From NCBI RefSeq assembly GCF_000739375.1, contig NZ_CP006704.1, forward strand, positions 5,270,001 to 5,334,000: a DNA stretch of 64,000 nucleotides. The letters are read 5' to 3'. Both the position numbers and the translations under genes were made by a program. Within the stretch, counting starts at the first letter, position 1; the number at the start of each line of letters is the position of its first letter. The stretch comes from Comamonas testosteroni TK102 (GTDB lineage: Bacteria > Pseudomonadota > Gammaproteobacteria > Burkholderiales > Burkholderiaceae_C). This document shows, piece after piece, positions 44,888 to 53,945 of the stretch. A model generated the notes under the pieces. It was given only the letters and a program-made list of their open reading frames with translations, was not told the origin of the DNA and did no database searches.

Positions 44888-45650
44888 CCATGAAGGCTGT
44901 CAGGGCTTCCTTGGCCGCGGGCTCACGCAGCATGCGGGCGAAGACCGCGCCCTCTTCCACAATACGCTCGCCCACTGCCTTGGCCTGACCGCCCTTCATC
45001 AGGCGCTTGGTCTCGATCAGCGAGGACAGGGGTTTGCGCGCCAGCTTTCTGGCCTGGGCCTGAGCCACGGCATTGCATTCGCTGGGAGGCACCACGCGGT
45101 TGATCAGACCCACCTCCAGTGCGGCTTCCGCCATGAATGGCTCGCCCAGCAGCAAGGCCTCGGCGGCACGGTGGTAGCCCAGCATCTGGGGCAGAAGCAG
45201 GCTGGAAGCGGCTTCAGGGCATACGCCCAGGTTGATGAAGGGCAGCGAGAACGCGGCGTTGTCGCCGGCATAGACCAGATCGCAGTGCAGCAGCAGCGTC
45301 GTGCCGATGCCCACGGCCGGGCCGCAGACCGCAGCAATCAGCGGCTTGGGAAAGGCCGAGACCTCCTGCAGAAAACGCCACACGGGGGCATCAGCCCCCA
45401 TGGCGTCGGGGGTGGCCGCCTGCTTCAGGAAGTCCGCAATATCGTTGCCTGCGCTGAAGATGGCGATATCGCCCTGAAACACCACCACGCGCACGCCTGC
45501 GTCGAGCTTGGCGGCCGCCAGTGCATCCGCCATCTGTCTGTACATGGCCTCGGTGAAGGAGTTCTTCTTCGCCGCGCGGTTGAAGGTGATGGTGCACACG
45601 CCCTCTTCGGTGTGTACCAGGATGTCCTGGCTATCCTCGGTATTGCTCAT
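44856..45650 (-). CDS. Enoyl-CoA hydratase
   Basis: Crotonase-family enzyme of beta-oxidation, 264 aa from ATG 45650. Oxyanion-hole segments: AIFSAGNDIADFL (about residues 62-74) and GPAVGIGTTLLLHCDLVYA (about 108-126). The catalytic Glu is in NLGVCPEAASSLLL. The last nine codons (KRHPDFSQC) and the stop lie inside the 84-bp repeat unit, so the repeat grew from, or into, the gene end. It follows the thioesterase gene by 46 bp. Confidence 0.88.
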   Translation of the reverse strand: MSNTEDSQDILVHTEEGVCTITFNRAAKKNSFTEAMYRQMADALAAAKLDAGVRVVVFQGDIAIFSAGNDIADFLKQAATPDAMGADAPVWRFLQEVSAFPKPLIAAVCGPAVGIGTTLLLHCDLVYAGDNAAFSLPFINLGVCPEAASSLLLPQMLGYHRAAEALLLGEPFMAEAALEVGLINRVVPPSECNAVAQAQARKLARKPLSSLIETKRLMKGGQAKAVGERIVEEGAVFARMLREPAAKEALTAFMEKRHPDFSQC

Positions 45651-45696
45651 GGTCTTGCCTTGTGAGTGATGTGAACAGCTTGCCGGTTTCGGCGCG

Positions 45697-46530
45697 CTAT
45701 TCCTTGTAGTAAACAATCTGGTGGCTGGTTGCCAGCATCTGGCCGGACTGGCTCCACAGCTGGGCCGTCTGGTCGAAAAAGCCGTTGCGAAACTCCTGCC
45801 CGCGCGCCTGCGCCAGCAGCAGTCCGTCGCCCGCTTCGGCCAGCTCCTCGCGTCCGGCATGGAAGTAGACCGTGATGGACACCGTGCCCGCCGGCACGCG
45901 CCTGGAGCGGCGCAGCCACGCCCGCGGAAAGAACACGTCGGAGACCGCAGCCAGCGACGCGAAATCCAGCGGACGCGGCGGATTGTCTCTCACCCAGAGC
46001 CGCGTCAGACTGTCGCGCTCGGCACCGTCCTCCTCGCGCGGCAGGATGCCGTCCACAAATCGCATCTCGTAGCGGGTCAGCCACTCGGAGGCCTTGAACA
46101 GCGGCGGCACGCGCGGTACCTCGGCAGCAGCCCGGACCTCGGGCATGGGCATATCGCTGACGCTCCAGGTCTGGCGGCGCACCGCCGTCACGGCCGTGGC
46201 CGTGGTCACGATCTGCGGCTGGCCTTCGGCATCGGGCTGGGTGATGGTCAGCAGCCAGTGCTGGGTGGAGCGGTTGGTACGCACCGGCCTGGCGTCGATC
46301 TCGAAAGCGCCCGGCCCCACGGCTGCCGCATAGTTGACGGTGATGGACAGCGGATCGCCCAGGCACTGCGGATGCTGCTGAATGGCCTGCACCAGGCTGG
46401 CCGCCGTGATACCGCCATAAGGGCCGACCATATTCCAGTAATCGGGCGAAGCCGTTCCCTGGTACTGATTGGGCACTCCCGTAGCGCTCAGCGCCACGGC
46501 ACGATCAAAGGGGTGGGGGTCTGTGCTCAT
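45697..46530 (-). CDS. Double hot-dog acyl-CoA thioesterase (TesB-like)
   Basis: 277 aa from ATG 46530. Two hot-dog halves are seen: an N-terminal half with WNMVGPYGGITAASLVQAIQQHP and LSITVNYAAAVGPGAFEIDARPVRTNRSTQHWLLTI, and a C-terminal half with RPLDFASLAAVSDVFFPRAWLRR, VSITVYFHAG and LWSQSGQMLATSHQIVYYKE. The ending with a Gly-Gln-Met and SHQ is typical of TesB-like enzymes. It probably frees acids from CoA in the same pathway as its neighbours. Confidence 0.82.
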   Translation of the reverse strand: MSTDPHPFDRAVALSATGVPNQYQGTASPDYWNMVGPYGGITAASLVQAIQQHPQCLGDPLSITVNYAAAVGPGAFEIDARPVRTNRSTQHWLLTITQPDAEGQPQIVTTATAVTAVRRQTWSVSDMPMPEVRAAAEVPRVPPLFKASEWLTRYEMRFVDGILPREEDGAERDSLTRLWVRDNPPRPLDFASLAAVSDVFFPRAWLRRSRRVPAGTVSITVYFHAGREELAEAGDGLLLAQARGQEFRNGFFDQTAQLWSQSGQMLATSHQIVYYKE

Positions 46531-46567
46531 GATTGGCAGTGTTGTCCAAGGGCGGGAATGAAAGCCG

Positions 46568-47533
46568 TCAAACAGGTGACTCATGCGGCCCGAACAAGGG
46601 TTTGCCTGGGCCGCGATCACCGTTGCGCCAGCTCTGCAGCAAGGGCAGCAGGGGCTGCCACAGCAGCTCGCGCATCTCTTCCTTGAAATACCCCAGATGG
46701 CCTATGCGTCCGGCAGGAGCCAGTCCCGGGTCCACACGCTCCAGCGTGCTGGGCGCACTTTTGTACCAGTCCACCAGCGCTTGCACGCTGGCCAGCGACA
46801 TCATTTCGTCGTCCTCGAAATACAGCGCATGCAAGGGGTAGTGGGCTGCTGCATAGGCCTCGGCCGCCCAGCGCCCCTCCACCCCCATGGCGTACAGAGG
46901 ATTCAGGCACCAGCGACGCCATTGCCAGATCACGCCTGCCGGCAGATCGCCCACAATGCCCAGCTTGCGTCCGGGAAACGCGCCGTACAAAGCCGTGACC
47001 AGCGGGGCGACACCCCACCAGAACAGCCTGATCATGCGCCGGGTGGGCGCCGCGTTGTCGCGCCAGTAGCCGCTGCCGCTGCCCACGGACAGCAAGCCGT
47101 TGATGGGCAGGGGGATGGAAGCCAGCCCCGGCAGTTGCGAGCCCACGCTATGGCCGATCCAGATCAGCGGCTGCTCGGGAAACTGCTGCTTGAGCTGCGC
47201 TGCCACCAGCTCGCAGTCCCTGGCCCAGTCCAGCAAGTCGGCCCTGGCGTCGCGCAGCGGCACCTGCAGCGACAGGCCATGGCCACGGTAGTCGAAGGTG
47301 GTGACGCCATAGCCCTGCTCCGCGAGCCAGCGGGCAAAGGCCTGGTAATAGCTTTGCTGCACGCCCATGGCGCCAGCCACCACCACCTGCGCCAGCGGCG
47401 CTACCGCCCTGGGCTGACACTGGCGCAGCGCCAGATGGGCCGAACCCACGGAGATGGGCAAGGCCATCTCCGTCCATTGCACGGCAGCTTGCAGCGGAAC
47501 TTGCACAGAGGCTTGCGACGGGTCGGTCTGCAT
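46568..47533 (-). CDS. Alpha/beta hydrolase
   Basis: 321 aa from ATG 47533, 14 bp behind the thiolase stop. The nucleophile elbow is GHSVGS with Ser129. The oxyanion region is VVAGAMGVQQSYYQAFARWLAEQGYGVTTFDYRGHGLS. His in RIGHLGYF near the end and an acidic residue in YFEDDEMM complete a triad. The substrate is unknown; an esterase or lipase that feeds the acyl-CoA pathway is possible. Confidence 0.85.
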   Translation of the reverse strand: MQTDPSQASVQVPLQAAVQWTEMALPISVGSAHLALRQCQPRAVAPLAQVVVAGAMGVQQSYYQAFARWLAEQGYGVTTFDYRGHGLSLQVPLRDARADLLDWARDCELVAAQLKQQFPEQPLIWIGHSVGSQLPGLASIPLPINGLLSVGSGSGYWRDNAAPTRRMIRLFWWGVAPLVTALYGAFPGRKLGIVGDLPAGVIWQWRRWCLNPLYAMGVEGRWAAEAYAAAHYPLHALYFEDDEMMSLASVQALVDWYKSAPSTLERVDPGLAPAGRIGHLGYFKEEMRELLWQPLLPLLQSWRNGDRGPGKPLFGPHESPV

Positions 47534-47547
47534 GGCGGCTGTGGCGT

Positions 47548-48744
47548 TCAGACGCGCTCGAAGATGCCTGCCGCGCCCTGACCCATGCCCACGCACATGG
47601 TCACCATGCCGTACTTGAGCTGTTTGCGTTGCAGCGCATGCACCACGGTGGCGGCACGGATGGCACCGGTTGCCCCCAGGGGATGGCCCAGTGCAATCGC
47701 ACCGCCCATGGGGTTGACCTTGCTCTGGTCCAGACCGAGGGTGTTGATGACGGCCAGGGACTGGGCCGCAAAAGCCTCGTTGAGCTCGAACCAGTCGATA
47801 TCGTCCTGCTTGAGACCTGCGTAGCGCAGCGCGGCGGGAATGGCCTCGATGGGGCCAATGCCCATGATGGCGGGCGGCACGCCCTTGCTGGCATAGCTGA
47901 CAAAGCGCGCCAGCGGCGTCAGGCCAAAGCGCTTGACGGCATCGCCGCTGGCAATGATCAACGCGCCCGCACCGTCGCTGGTCTGCGAGCTATTGCCCGC
48001 AGTGACCGTGCCGCGCGCTGCAAACACGGTGCGCAGCTTGGCCAGGCCTTCCAGGCTGGTATCGGGGCGCGGGCCTTCGTCCAGACTCACGGTGCGCGTG
48101 CTGGCCACGGTTTCGCCCGTGGCGATGTTCAGCGTACGGTCCGTGACTTCGATCGGCGTGATCTCGGCTGCGAACTCGCCGGCCTGCTGCGCGGCGATCG
48201 CGCGGCGGTGCGATTCGAGTGCAAACGCATCCTGCGCCTCTCGTGAGACCTTCCACTGCTGGGCCACCTTCTCTGCCGTCAGGCCCATGCCGTAGGCAAT
48301 GCCCACATCGCCATCGCGCTCGAAGATGCTGGGCGAAAGACTGGGCGCATTGCCCATCATGGGCACCATGCTCATGCTCTCCACGCCCGCAGCAACCATC
48401 ACATCGGCTTCACCGACGCGGATGCGGTCCGCTGCCATGGCCACGGCCGACAGACCGGAGGCGCAGAAACGGTTGACGGTGATGCCGCCGATGCTGGTGG
48501 GCAGTCCCGCCAGGACAGCACCGATACGCGCCACGTTCAGGCCCTGCTGGGCTTCGGGAATCGCACAACCGCAGACGATGTCCTCGATCGCCTTGGGGTC
48601 CAGGCCAGGTACCTGGGCCAGCGCCGCCTTGAGCGTGGTGGCCAGCAGATCGTCGGGACGGTAGTTGCGGAAAAAACCCTTGTGCGAGCGACCGATGGGC
48701 GTGCGCGTGGCAGCAACGATATAGGCGTCTTGTACTTGTTTCAT
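47548..48744 (-). CDS. fadA: Acetyl-CoA acyltransferase (thiolase)
   Basis: Last step of beta-oxidation: thiolytic cleavage of 3-oxoacyl-CoA. 398 aa from ATG 48744 (AAGGAA upstream; a TTG two codons earlier is less likely). The active-site Cys94 is in NRFCASGLSA, His in GGAIALGHPLGATG, and the second Cys in CVGMGQGAAG. It is paired with the FadB-like gene, from which it is separated by a dispersed repeat. Confidence 0.93.
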   Translation of the reverse strand: MKQVQDAYIVAATRTPIGRSHKGFFRNYRPDDLLATTLKAALAQVPGLDPKAIEDIVCGCAIPEAQQGLNVARIGAVLAGLPTSIGGITVNRFCASGLSAVAMAADRIRVGEADVMVAAGVESMSMVPMMGNAPSLSPSIFERDGDVGIAYGMGLTAEKVAQQWKVSREAQDAFALESHRRAIAAQQAGEFAAEITPIEVTDRTLNIATGETVASTRTVSLDEGPRPDTSLEGLAKLRTVFAARGTVTAGNSSQTSDGAGALIIASGDAVKRFGLTPLARFVSYASKGVPPAIMGIGPIEAIPAALRYAGLKQDDIDWFELNEAFAAQSLAVINTLGLDQSKVNPMGGAIALGHPLGATGAIRAATVVHALQRKQLKYGMVTMCVGMGQGAAGIFERV

Positions 48745-48818
48745 GACCAAATTCCTTGGTTGTCTCTTAGCTCTTCAACCTGTGTGCAAGGCTTCAATTA
48801 CTTCGCGGCGCATACCCG

Positions 48819-48910
48819 CAGCCAGCGAGCAAGGGCCGCCCCGCAGCGTTGCTGGCGTTTCCCTTCCCGCAAAGCGAGAGAAAGGGGAAGGCGCGCAGCG
48901 ACTCAGGGGG
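48819..48910 (-). repeat. Dispersed post-stop repeat, copy D (fadB-fadA gap)
   Basis: Follows the fadB-type stop: CCCCCTGAGTCGCTGCGCGCC, a CTTCCC...GGGAAG hairpin, then GCTGCGGGGCGGCCCTTGCT. Orientation is with transcription. Confidence 0.8.
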
Positions 48911-48924
48911 ATGCTCATATCGAA

Positions 48925-51360
48925 TCAGTTGCGTACCGGCTTGCCGGTATTGAGCATGCCCAGAATGCGTTCATGGGTCTTGGGGTGAGCAATCAGATGA
49001 CAGAAAGCCTTGCGCTCCAGGCTCATCAGATAGGCCTCATCCACCAGCGTGCCGGCATCGACATCGCCGCCGCAGACCACATTGGCGATCAGGCCCGCAA
49101 TATGCTGGTCGAACTCGCTGATGAAGCCGCCGTCGCGCATATTCACCAGCGAACCCTTGATCGTGGCCTGGCCGCTGCGGCCCGCCACGGGGAAGCTGCG
49201 CTTGTGCGGCGCACGCCAGCCGCCGGCCGCCATGGCCTTGGCCTCGTTGATGGCCACGAACAGCACCTCGTCCTTGTGGGCCACGACGATGTCGCTGTCC
49301 AGCAGATAGCCGAGCTTGCGTGACTCCAGCGCGCTGGTGCCCACCTTGGCCATGGCCGCGGCCGTGAAGCCTTCGGTCAGGAAGGGCAGCAAATCCTTGC
49401 CGGTGCTGGTGGCGGCATTTTCGGCAGCGCGGCGCGCGATATAGGTCAGGCCGCCGGCGCCGGGCACCAGACCCACGCCGACTTCCACCAGACCGATATA
49501 GCTTTCCATATGGGCGACGCGACGCGCCGAGTACACCGCCATCTCGCAGCCACCGCCCAGCGCCAGTCCGTGAATGGCAGACACCACGGGCACCTGTGCG
49601 TAGCGCAGGCGCAGCATCAGATTCTGCAGCTCCTGCTCGATGCTCTCGATGGCGTCCGCTCCACCGATCACAAAGGCAGGCATGGTGGCCTCCAGGTCGG
49701 CGCCCACGCTGAAGGGCGCATCGCCGGACCAGATGACCATGCCGTCGAAGTCGCTTTCGGCCGTATCCACCGCCTCCATCAGACCTTCCATGACTTCGGG
49801 GCTGATGGCGTGCATCTTGTTCTTGATGCTGGCAATCAAGACCCGCTTACCGGAGGGGCTTTCATCCTCGTCCAGCGTCCAGGTGCGCAGCGCCCTGGTT
49901 TCGGCAATCGTCGTGCCAGCCGTCTGCCAGTCGGGCAGATCGGTTTCACCCAGCAGCTTCTCGGGGAACAACTGACGCTCGTACACCGGCAGCACACGGC
50001 GCGGCACGAACCTGTTCTGCGCAGGACTCCACGAGCCATTGCCGGTGTGCACTCCGCCGGCCTCGGCCACCGGACCTTCGAAGACCCATTGGGGCAGCGG
50101 CGCCTTGCACAGCGCCTTGCCGGCGTCGATGTCCTCCTGGACCATCTTGGCCACCTCCAGCCAGCCGGCTTCCTGCCACAGCTCGAACGGGCCCTGCTTC
50201 ATGCCGAAGCCCCAGCGCATGGCCTGATCCACATCGCGTGCGCAGTCGGCAATGGATTGCAGATGCACGGCGGCATAGTGGAAGCTGTTGCGCAAAATGG
50301 CCCAGAGGAACTGGCCCTCCTTGCCCTCGGCATTGCGCAGCAGCTTCAGGCGCTCTGCAGCAGGCTTCTTGAGCATGCGGCCGTAAACCTCATCGGCCTT
50401 GCCGCCTGCGGGAATGTAGTCCTCGCTGTCGAGCTCGAACTGGAAGATGTCGCGGCCGACCTTTTTGTAGAAGCCCTTCTTGGTCTTCTGGCCCAGGTTG
50501 CCCAGCTCGATCAGCTTGGCCAGCACGGGCGGCGTGCCGAAGCTCCCATAGAAGGGATCGGTCTCCAGGCTCAGATTGTCCTGCAGGGTCTTGACGACAT
50601 GGGCCATGGTGTCCAGGCCCACCACGTCTGCAGTGCGGAAGGTGCCCGAGGAAGCGCGACCCAGCTTCTTGCCCGTGAGGTCGTCCACCACGTCGAAGGA
50701 CAGGCCGAAGTTCTCGACCTCCTTCATCGTGGACAGCATGCCGGCGATACCGATGCGGTTGGCGATGAAGTTGGGCGTGTCGTGCGCACGGACCACGCCC
50801 TTGCCCAGCGTGCTGGTGACAAAGGCTTCGAGCTGGTCCAGCACCTCGGCCTGCGTGGTGGGCGTGTTGATCAGCTCCACCAGCTGCATGTAGCGCGGCG
50901 GGTTGAAGAAGTGGATGCCGCAAAAGCGCGGCTTGATGGCGTCGGGCAAGGCCTCGGACAGCTTGGTGATCGACAGGCCCGAGGTATTGGACGCCAGCAG
51001 CGCATGCTTGGCGACGAAGGGCGCGATCTTGTGATACAGGTCCAGCTTCCAGTCCATGCGCTCGGCAATGGCCTCGATCACCAGATCGCAGCCCTTGAGC
51101 AGCTTCATATGCTCTTCGTAGTTGGCCGGCTGGATCAGCTCCACATCCTCGGCCACGCCGATCGGCGAAGGCTTGAGCTTCTTCAGATTGGCAATGGCAC
51201 GCTCTGCAATGCCGCTCTTGGAGCCTTCCTTGGCGGGCAGGTCGAACAAAATGACCGGCACCTTGACGTTGACCAGATGGGCGGCGATCTGCGCACCCAT
51301 CACGCCCGCGCCCAGCACAGCGACTTTTTTCACATTGAATCGGGACATGATTGCATTCAT
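48925..51360 (-). CDS. 3-hydroxyacyl-CoA dehydrogenase / enoyl-CoA hydratase bifunctional protein (FadB/FadN type)
   Basis: 811-aa enzyme for the two middle steps of beta-oxidation. The NAD-binding fold comes first (VAVLGAGVMGAQIAAHLV, G17-x-G19-x2-G22), with catalytic His in CGIHFFNPPRYMQLVELI. The dehydrogenase C-domain has GLDTMAHVVKTL. The crotonase domain is at the C-terminal side (VVSAIHGLALGGGCEMAVYSARRVAHMESYIGLVEVGVGLVPGAGGL). This order is the reverse of E. coli FadB and resembles FadN. ATG 51348 is an alternative start. Confidence 0.92.
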   Translation of the reverse strand: MNAIMSRFNVKKVAVLGAGVMGAQIAAHLVNVKVPVILFDLPAKEGSKSGIAERAIANLKKLKPSPIGVAEDVELIQPANYEEHMKLLKGCDLVIEAIAERMDWKLDLYHKIAPFVAKHALLASNTSGLSITKLSEALPDAIKPRFCGIHFFNPPRYMQLVELINTPTTQAEVLDQLEAFVTSTLGKGVVRAHDTPNFIANRIGIAGMLSTMKEVENFGLSFDVVDDLTGKKLGRASSGTFRTADVVGLDTMAHVVKTLQDNLSLETDPFYGSFGTPPVLAKLIELGNLGQKTKKGFYKKVGRDIFQFELDSEDYIPAGGKADEVYGRMLKKPAAERLKLLRNAEGKEGQFLWAILRNSFHYAAVHLQSIADCARDVDQAMRWGFGMKQGPFELWQEAGWLEVAKMVQEDIDAGKALCKAPLPQWVFEGPVAEAGGVHTGNGSWSPAQNRFVPRRVLPVYERQLFPEKLLGETDLPDWQTAGTTIAETRALRTWTLDEDESPSGKRVLIASIKNKMHAISPEVMEGLMEAVDTAESDFDGMVIWSGDAPFSVGADLEATMPAFVIGGADAIESIEQELQNLMLRLRYAQVPVVSAIHGLALGGGCEMAVYSARRVAHMESYIGLVEVGVGLVPGAGGLTYIARRAAENAATSTGKDLLPFLTEGFTAAAMAKVGTSALESRKLGYLLDSDIVVAHKDEVLFVAINEAKAMAAGGWRAPHKRSFPVAGRSGQATIKGSLVNMRDGGFISEFDQHIAGLIANVVCGGDVDAGTLVDEAYLMSLERKAFCHLIAHPKTHERILGMLNTGKPVRN

Positions 51361-51409
51361 TTCAGTTATTCATAATGCGCACAGCGCATGAAACTGGCGC
51401 GCCCCAGGT

Positions 51410-51526
51410 CAGGGCAGCCGAGCAAGGGCCTGAGCCGGCCGCACCGCCCCGCAGCGAGGGCTGCACCCTCCACCAGCGCGTAGCGCGAAAGAGCAGGGCA
51501 AGCGTCCAGGTGCAGCGACTCAGGGG
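51410..51526 (-). repeat. Dispersed post-stop repeat, copy E (DUF2147-fadB gap)
   Basis: Longest and most divergent copy: CCCCCTGAGTCGCTGCACC, an expanded middle, then CTCGCTGCGGGGCGG, GGCCCTTGCTCGG. It begins 12 nt after the DUF2147 stop. Confidence 0.7.
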
Positions 51527-51538
51527 GCTTCATTTCAA

Positions 51539-51982
51539 TTACTGAACGCGGATCCAGGTCTGGGTACGCCAGAAAGGACCAATGGAGCCACGCACTTCCA
51601 GCTTCTGGCCTTCGTCGATGGGCGTCAGGCGCACGGCATAGGTCTTGCCGTTTTCGGGATCGAGAATCCTGCCGCCTTCCCAGACCTCCCTGCCTTCGAC
51701 CTTTTTGACGCCGCTGATCAGCGTCATGCCCACCACGGGCTTGTCCTTGAGCTCGTCCTTGCACTCGGTGCACAGTGCATTCGGGTCCGCGCCCTTGCGC
51801 AGCAGGGCCTCGACCTTGCCCGTGACCACGCCGCCGGCCTCGGAGATCTTCACCTGCGCCTTGGGCGTGTTTTCCTTTTCATCCATGCTGCGCCAGGTAC
51901 CTACGGGCGACATCTGCGCCCAGGCGGCCGACAGGCTGCCCGCTACCAATACAAGAGCTGCTACCGCTTTTATCTTCTTCAT
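51539..51982 (-). CDS. DUF2147 exported protein
   Basis: 147 aa from ATG 51982, supported by AAGGA 8 nt upstream and a signal peptide MKKIKAVAALVLVAGSLSAAWAQ. The DUF2147 core is SPVGTWRSMDEKENTPKAQVKISEAGGVVTGKVEALLRKG (N-terminal), then WEGGRILDPENGKTYAVRLTPIDEGQKLEVRGSIGPFWRTQTWIRV. It has a CTECKDEL pair of Cys. Relatives occur beside fatty-acid degradation genes in this family; the function is unknown. Confidence 0.85.
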   Translation of the reverse strand: MKKIKAVAALVLVAGSLSAAWAQMSPVGTWRSMDEKENTPKAQVKISEAGGVVTGKVEALLRKGADPNALCTECKDELKDKPVVGMTLISGVKKVEGREVWEGGRILDPENGKTYAVRLTPIDEGQKLEVRGSIGPFWRTQTWIRVQ

Positions 51983-52073
51983 TTCCGAGTCCTTCATATT
52001 CAAAACAAGGGATGAATAAGCGCATGCAGCTACTCTTTAAATAGCAAAAAAAACAGCACGCGCCTGCGGAACA

Positions 52074-53870
52074 TCAGGCCAGGGCCGCGTCGGTGTCCAT
52101 CAGCGAGTGGCTGCCGGCGCGAGCAGTGCGCATCAGCGTCGCCGTCTCGGGGAACAGCTTGGCGAAGTAAAAGCGCGCGGTCTGCAGCTTGCCCTGGTAG
52201 AAGGGATCTGCATTGCCGGCCGCGATCTCGCGCAGCGCCACCTGGGCCATGCGGGCAAACAGGTAGCCGAAGACCAGATGGCCGGCTACACGCAGATAGT
52301 CCACGGCGGCGGCGCCGACTTCGTCGGGGTTCTGCATGCCCTTGAAACCGATCTCGGTGGTGAACTTGGTCATCTGCTCGCCCAGCACGGCGATGGGCGT
52401 GATGAACTCGCTCATCTTCTCGTTGACGCCTTCTTCCTCCACCAGCTGGGCGATCAGCTTGCCGAACTTCTTGAGCGTCGCCCCCTGGTTGCCCAGGATC
52501 TTGCGGCCCAGCAGATCCAGCGCCTGGATGCCGTTCGTGCCTTCATAGATCATGTTGATGCGCGCATCGCGCACAAACTGCTCCATGCCCCATTCCTTGA
52601 TGAAGCCGTGGCCGCCGAAGACCTGCTGGCTCAGCGTCGTCGCCGTCCAGCCGTTGTCGGTGATGAAGGCCTTGACGATGGGCGTCAGCAATGCCACCAG
52701 CTCGCCGCTGTCCTTGCGCACCTTCTCGTCGGGGTGGTGCAGCTCCTTGTCCAGCAGCAGACCGCAGAAGGTGGACAACGCGCGACCGCCTTCTGCATAG
52801 GCCTTGGCCGTGAGCAGCATGCGGCGCACATCGGGGTGGACGATGATGGGATCGGCCGGCTTGTCCTTGGCCTTCACGCCCGACAGGCTGCGCATCTGCA
52901 GGCGGTCCTTGGCATAGGCCAGCGCATTCTGGTAGGCCACTTCGGTCAGCCCCAGCGACTGGTTGCCCACGCCCAGGCGGGCCGCGTTCATCATCACGAA
53001 CATGGCCTGCAGACCCTTGTTGGGCTCGCCCACCAGGGTACCGATGGCACCGTCGATATTGATCTGGGCTGTGGCATTGCCGTGAATGCCCATCTTGTGC
53101 TCCAGCGCACCGCAGAAGATGGGATTGCGCTCGCCCAGCGAGCCATCGGCATTCACCTTGAACTTGGGCACCACGAACAGGCTGATGCCCTTGGAGCCGG
53201 GGGGCGCATCGGGCAGACGCGCCAGCACCAGGTGCACGATATTGCTGGTGAAGTCATGCTCGCCGGCCGAGATGAAGATCTTGTTGCCGGTGATCTTGTA
53301 GCTGCCGTCTGCCTGAGGTTCGGCCTTGGTGCGCAACATGCCCAGGTCGGTGCCGCAATGGGGCTCGGTCAGGCACATGGTGCCGGTCCACTCGCCGCTG
53401 GTCAGCTTGCCCAGGTAGATCTTCTTCTGCTCCGGAGTGCCGTAGGCATGCAGGGCCTCATAGGCGCCATGCGACAGGCCCGGATACATGGTCCAGGCCT
53501 GGTTGGCGCTGTTGAGCATTTCATAGAGCGCCGAATTGAGCACGAAGGGCAGGCCCTGGCCGCCATATTCCGGATCGCAGGACAGAGCAGGCCAGCCGCC
53601 TTCGATGAACTGCGCATACGCCTGCTTGAAGCCCTTGGGCGTGGTGACCTCGTGGGTCTCCTTGTTCAGCGTGCAGCCCTCTTCATCGCCGGAGATATTC
53701 AAGGGGAACGCGACATTGGCCGCAAATTTGCCCGCCTCCTCGACCACCGCGTTGATGGTGTCGGCATCGACCTCCGCGTACTTGGGAATCTGCTGGTAGG
53801 TCTCGGTGACCTTGAAGACCTCGTGCATGAGGAATTGCATGTCACGCAGTGGCGGGTTGTAGCTGGGCAT
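52074..53870 (-). CDS. Acyl-CoA dehydrogenase
   Basis: 598-aa flavoenzyme that introduces the 2,3 double bond in acyl-CoA, first step of beta-oxidation. FAD/substrate motifs: TGTMCLTEPHCGTDLGMLRTKA (about residues 160-181) and KITGNKIFISAGEHD. The catalytic Glu is in INMIYEGTNGIQALDLLGRK. The extra C-terminal domain marks the long (about 600 aa) class. The ATG follows AGGAGACGACCC. The TetR gene is 75 bp upstream. Confidence 0.93.
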   Translation of the reverse strand: MPSYNPPLRDMQFLMHEVFKVTETYQQIPKYAEVDADTINAVVEEAGKFAANVAFPLNISGDEEGCTLNKETHEVTTPKGFKQAYAQFIEGGWPALSCDPEYGGQGLPFVLNSALYEMLNSANQAWTMYPGLSHGAYEALHAYGTPEQKKIYLGKLTSGEWTGTMCLTEPHCGTDLGMLRTKAEPQADGSYKITGNKIFISAGEHDFTSNIVHLVLARLPDAPPGSKGISLFVVPKFKVNADGSLGERNPIFCGALEHKMGIHGNATAQINIDGAIGTLVGEPNKGLQAMFVMMNAARLGVGNQSLGLTEVAYQNALAYAKDRLQMRSLSGVKAKDKPADPIIVHPDVRRMLLTAKAYAEGGRALSTFCGLLLDKELHHPDEKVRKDSGELVALLTPIVKAFITDNGWTATTLSQQVFGGHGFIKEWGMEQFVRDARINMIYEGTNGIQALDLLGRKILGNQGATLKKFGKLIAQLVEEEGVNEKMSEFITPIAVLGEQMTKFTTEIGFKGMQNPDEVGAAAVDYLRVAGHLVFGYLFARMAQVALREIAAGNADPFYQGKLQTARFYFAKLFPETATLMRTARAGSHSLMDTDAALA

Positions 53871-53945
53871 GGGTCGTCTCCTGTGAGGGTTGCGCGTTGA
53901 ACGGTTTGCTTTTGGGTTGTGAACTGACGCGGGTTGCGGACGGCC

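Noticed and set aside
49510..53900. About 600-codon frames antisense to the FadB-like and acyl-CoA dehydrogenase genes
   Set aside because: Typical shadow frames of high-GC genes with no recognisable domain.
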